From: Mycobacterium scrofulaceum
GTDB taxonomy: Bacteria > Actinomycetota > Actinomycetes > Mycobacteriales > Mycobacteriaceae
Length of the DNA stretch: 64,000 nt
Assembly (NCBI RefSeq): GCF_001667885.1
Contig: NZ_LZJW01000132.1
Location: 124,001 to 188,000, forward strand
Direction: 5' to 3'
Both the position numbers and the translations under genes were made by a program. Below the pieces are notes generated by a model, which was given only the letters and a program-made list of their open reading frames with translations, made no database searches and was not told where the DNA came from. Positions 61,671-64,000 of the stretch are shown here, piece after piece (the stretch's first letter is position 1; each line of letters opens with the position of its first letter).

Positions 61671-63267
61671 GGATGACAGCGCCCCGATGCACCGTTCGCC
61701 GGCACCCCGGCAAGGTGTCGCTCGGGCCCAAGCGCGGTAAGGCCGGTACGCGGGCGCGTGGGTCGGTCGACCAGCGCTGAACGGCGTCGCGGGGCGCGCG
61801 GACGTCGAGGGCCCCGGCGTCCCAGACGGCATAGGAAGCCGGCGCGCCGGGCACCAGCGTTCCCGTCTTGCCGTCGTGGATGCCGGCGGCGCGCCAGCCG
61901 CCACGCGTTGCGGCGGCGAATGCGGCCCGCGCGGAGACCGCGCTACCGGGGGTGCGGTGGTTGACCGCCGCGCGCACGCTCGCCCACGGGTCGAGGCCCG
62001 TGACCGGTGCGTCGGAACCGAGCGCGAGGGGCACGCCTTGGGATGCTAACAGCGCAAACGGATTGAGCCGACTGCCTCGTTCGGCGCCAAGGCGGCGCGC
62101 GTACATGCCGTCGGGGCCGCCCCACAGCGCGTCGAAGTTGGGCTGCACGCTGGCGATGACGCCCCATTGCCCCAGTTGGGCGGCCTGCTCGGCGGTGACC
62201 ATTTCGAGGTGCTCCAATCGGTGTCCGCACCGGGCGACGGCCACCGCCCCGAGGTCGGCGACGACCCGTTCCAGGGCGGTCACCACCGCCGACACCGCGG
62301 CATCGCCGATGACATGAAAGCCGGCGGTCACCTCGGCCTCGGTGCAGGCGCGCACGTGTGCCTCGACGAGGTCGGGGTCGAGGTAGCAGGTGCCGAACCG
62401 GTCCGCGGCGTCGGCGTAGGGCTCGTGCAGCCAGGCGGTGCGCGACCCGAGCGCGCCGTCGACGAACAGATCGCCGGCCAGCCCGCGGGCTCCGGTCTCC
62501 TCGATGAGCGCTCGCGCCCGCGCCGGGGTGCTCACGGCCTCACCCCAGTAGCCGGTCACCTCGACGCCCTGATCGAGCGACCGCAGCCGCAGCCAGTCGT
62601 CGAGGCCGCCGATTTCGGGTCCGGCGCATTCGTGCACCGCGACGATGCCTGCCGCCGCGGCGGCGCGCAGGGCGGCGGTGCGGGCTTCGGTCAGCTGCTC
62701 GGGCACGAGCATGTCGCGCGCGGCGGCGCGCACCAGATGGTGGGCGTCGGCGGTGAGCGGCCGGTCGGGATGGAAACCGGCCGCCGCCGGCAGGTCCGCG
62801 ATGCGCCGGCGCAGGGCCGTCGAGGCCAGCGCGGAGTGGACGTCGACCCTGGACAGGTAGGCGGGCCGGTCACCCAGGACGGCGTCGAGGTCGGCGGTGC
62901 TCGGCGGGCTGTCCTTCGGCCACGACGATTCGTCCCACCCGTGCCCCCAGACGGGAAGGCCCGGGTGGGCCGCCGCATAGTCGGCCACCAGCTGGAGGCA
63001 TTCCTCTCTCGAGCCGGCCGCGCGCAGGTCGAGGCCGCTGAGCGTCAGGCCGGTGGCGGTGAGGTGGATGTGGCTGTCCACGAATCCCGGCGCCACGAAA
63101 CCGCCGTCCACGTCGTCGATGTCAGCGTCGGGAAACAGGCTGCGGCCGACGTCGTCGCTGCCCAGCCAGGCGATGACGTCGCCTCGCACCGCCATGGCGG
63201 TGGCGTCCGGATGGGTCGGGCTGTGCACCCGGGCATTGACCAGCAGCGTGGTGGGCGTGTGGCTCAC
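61663..63267 (-). CDS. Amidohydrolase family protein (Rv2052c-like)
   Basis: This 534-residue YtcJ-type metal-dependent amidohydrolase has the N-terminal metal motif FVDSHIHLT, a later His in FHVIGDAAV, GHRLEHLEM, and the terminal Asp in ALGSDAPVTGLDP. These give the TIM-barrel dinuclear site. Cytosolic, no signal. The natural substrate is unknown. It precedes lnt and overlaps it by 8 bp. It starts at the ATG of MSHTPTTLLV, with fxsA 34 bp upstream on the same strand. Confidence 0.92.
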   Translation of the reverse strand: MSHTPTTLLVNARVHSPTHPDATAMAVRGDVIAWLGSDDVGRSLFPDADIDDVDGGFVAPGFVDSHIHLTATGLTLSGLDLRAAGSREECLQLVADYAAAHPGLPVWGHGWDESSWPKDSPPSTADLDAVLGDRPAYLSRVDVHSALASTALRRRIADLPAAAGFHPDRPLTADAHHLVRAAARDMLVPEQLTEARTAALRAAAAAGIVAVHECAGPEIGGLDDWLRLRSLDQGVEVTGYWGEAVSTPARARALIEETGARGLAGDLFVDGALGSRTAWLHEPYADAADRFGTCYLDPDLVEAHVRACTEAEVTAGFHVIGDAAVSAVVTALERVVADLGAVAVARCGHRLEHLEMVTAEQAAQLGQWGVIASVQPNFDALWGGPDGMYARRLGAERGSRLNPFALLASQGVPLALGSDAPVTGLDPWASVRAAVNHRTPGSAVSARAAFAAATRGGWRAAGIHDGKTGTLVPGAPASYAVWDAGALDVRAPRDAVQRWSTDPRARVPALPRLGPSDTLPGCRRTVHRGAVIHG

Positions 63268-63301
63268 AGGGCAAAACTACGTGGGCTTCGGGGCGGGGCG
63301 A

Positions 63302-63838
63302 TCAGTCCCAGGCGGGCCGGCCCGGGAATCCGCCGCGCACCGGCTCGTTCTCGAGGGCGGGCGGGCGGTAGTCCCGGACGTCGACGACCTCGCCGTCGAT
63401 GTAGCCGTCGGGCGCGGGGCCGCCGGTCTGACGCGCGCCGGCGCCGAACAGGGTCGTGTCGGCGAGCAGCGGCATGCGCCGCCGCAGTCCGCGCATCGCG
63501 ATCGCGGCCAAACCGGGCCCGACGGCCGACCGTACGGGTCGCACCATCAGCAACAGCCCCAGCGCCGTTGTCACGAGGCCGGGTACCAGGACCAGCAGGG
63601 TGGCCAGCGAGACCAGCGTCCCGTCCCGCACCGCGGTGCGCGGTTCCGCGAGACCGGAGCGGAGATCGCCGACCTGGCGCAGCAGGTGCGAGCCCATCAT
63701 CGGCACCAGGAGGCCCCATCCGAGCAGAAAGGTGCCCACCAATGCCAGCAGCGTCCAACCCCACCCGATCGTCGAGACCAGGGCGATGATCGCCGCCAGC
63801 TCGACGACGGCGTAGCCGAGAAACAGCCGTGACAGCAT
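63302..63838 (-). CDS. fxsA: FxsA family membrane protein
   Basis: This 178-residue protein has two to three predicted helices at the N terminus (LFLGYAVVELAAIIALVSTIGWGWTLLALVGTFLLGWGLLVPMMG) and another around LLVLVPGLVTTALGLLLMVRPV. A polar tail with Arg and Pro follows. It matches the FxsA family (suppressor of F exclusion of phage T7 in E. coli; molecular role unclear). The ATG at 63838 gives MLSRLFLGYAV; an earlier in-frame ATG would add 32 unrelated residues. The gene order matches Rv2053c. Confidence 0.9.
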   Translation of the reverse strand: MLSRLFLGYAVVELAAIIALVSTIGWGWTLLALVGTFLLGWGLLVPMMGSHLLRQVGDLRSGLAEPRTAVRDGTLVSLATLLVLVPGLVTTALGLLLMVRPVRSAVGPGLAAIAMRGLRRRMPLLADTTLFGAGARQTGGPAPDGYIDGEVVDVRDYRPPALENEPVRGGFPGRPAWD

Positions 63839-63911
63839 GTCAGGGCAACGTGCGCCGACCGCGTCGAAGTTCCCATGGTGGTGTCCGGGGCGATTGCAGT
63901 TAGATGACGCT

Positions 63912-64000
63912 ATGACCACGATTGAGATCGACACGCCCGACGGACCGATCGACGCGCTGCTGGACCTTCCCTCGGGTCAGGGCCCGTGGCCGGGCGTTGT
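63912..64000 (+). CDS. Dienelactone hydrolase family protein, 3' truncated
   Basis: Only the first 29 codons are in the window: MTTIEIDTPDGPIDALLDLP and then SGQGPWPGVV. This is the typical start of dienelactone hydrolase/alpha-beta hydrolase proteins (TPDGxxxAxLxxPxGxGPxPGVV). It corresponds to Rv2054 in position. The catalytic Cys, Asp and His lie outside the window. It is divergent from fxsA, with 73 bp between. Confidence 0.85.
   Translation, partial: MTTIEIDTPDGPIDALLDLPSGQGPWPGV

Overview
The window is high-GC actinobacterial chromosome and almost certainly comes from a non-tuberculous Mycobacterium. The strongest evidence is gene order. From about 12.4 kb to the right edge the genes follow, as I recall it, the M. 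tuberculosis H37Rv series Rv2037c to Rv2054: patatin, sugar ABC importer, Rv2042c-like, pncA, lipT, lppI, Rv2047c-like, pks12, Rv2049c-like, rbpA, ppm1/lnt, amidohydrolase, fxsA, dienelactone hydrolase. Several accessory blocks interrupt this core. I saw no rRNA, tRNA, CRISPR array, transposase or integrase.

Layout. (1) 1-3570: three overlapping genes of an aromatic ring-cleavage operon (extradiol dioxygenase, FAH-family hydrolase, FAD hydroxylase). Its last gene runs 109 bp into the 3' end of a convergent universal stress protein gene that has a DosR-like box upstream. (2) 4490-8378: a tight leftward operon of OsmC-like protein, cyanase, an acyl-CoA dehydrogenase-like flavoprotein, an ECF sigma factor, its zinc-type anti-sigma factor and a divergent formate/nitrite-family channel. 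(3) 8540-11903: efeO-efeB without an efeU permease, plus a DUF3097 gene. (4) 12.1-25.5 kb: DUF3349 protein, patatin, a four-gene sugar importer, an ECF41/SigJ-like sigma factor opposite a DoxX gene, pncA, a DoxX protein with an 11-residue repeat tail, gluconokinase, a kinase/CrtC-like fusion, and lipT. (5) 26.3-42.4 kb: an accessory island of about 16 kb between lppI and the Rv2047c-like gene, which are neighbours in M. tuberculosis. (6) 42.5-57.6 kb: the Rv2047c-like fusion protein and the two-module mycoketide synthase Pks12. (7) 57.9-64 kb: rbpA, ppm1 and lnt as separate overlapping genes, amidohydrolase, fxsA, and the start of a dienelactone hydrolase gene.

The island is the most interesting part. 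One rightward operon (31912-39157) encodes two closely related five-helix membrane proteins, two one-helix mini-proteins of 34 and 42 residues, a membrane-anchored 143-residue protein, a VWA protein and a MoxR/NorQ-type AAA+ ATPase, followed by a DapB-like dehydrogenase, a VOC protein and a cytochrome P450. MoxR/VWA pairs of the NorQ/NorD and CbbQ/CbbO type mature metalloenzymes. I therefore infer that the membrane proteins form an uncharacterised membrane metalloenzyme, probably an oxidoreductase, whose products feed the P450, SDR and DapB-like enzymes around it. Three copies of a CTGAC-N4-GTCA(G/A) inverted repeat lie in the two intergenic regions around a TetR gene and suggest one local regulon. 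A second TetR gene has its own inverted repeat beside a second SDR/P450 unit.

Functional calls rest on motifs and remembered family knowledge. No database search was run. Starts were chosen from stop-start overlaps, ribosome binding sites and remembered homologues.
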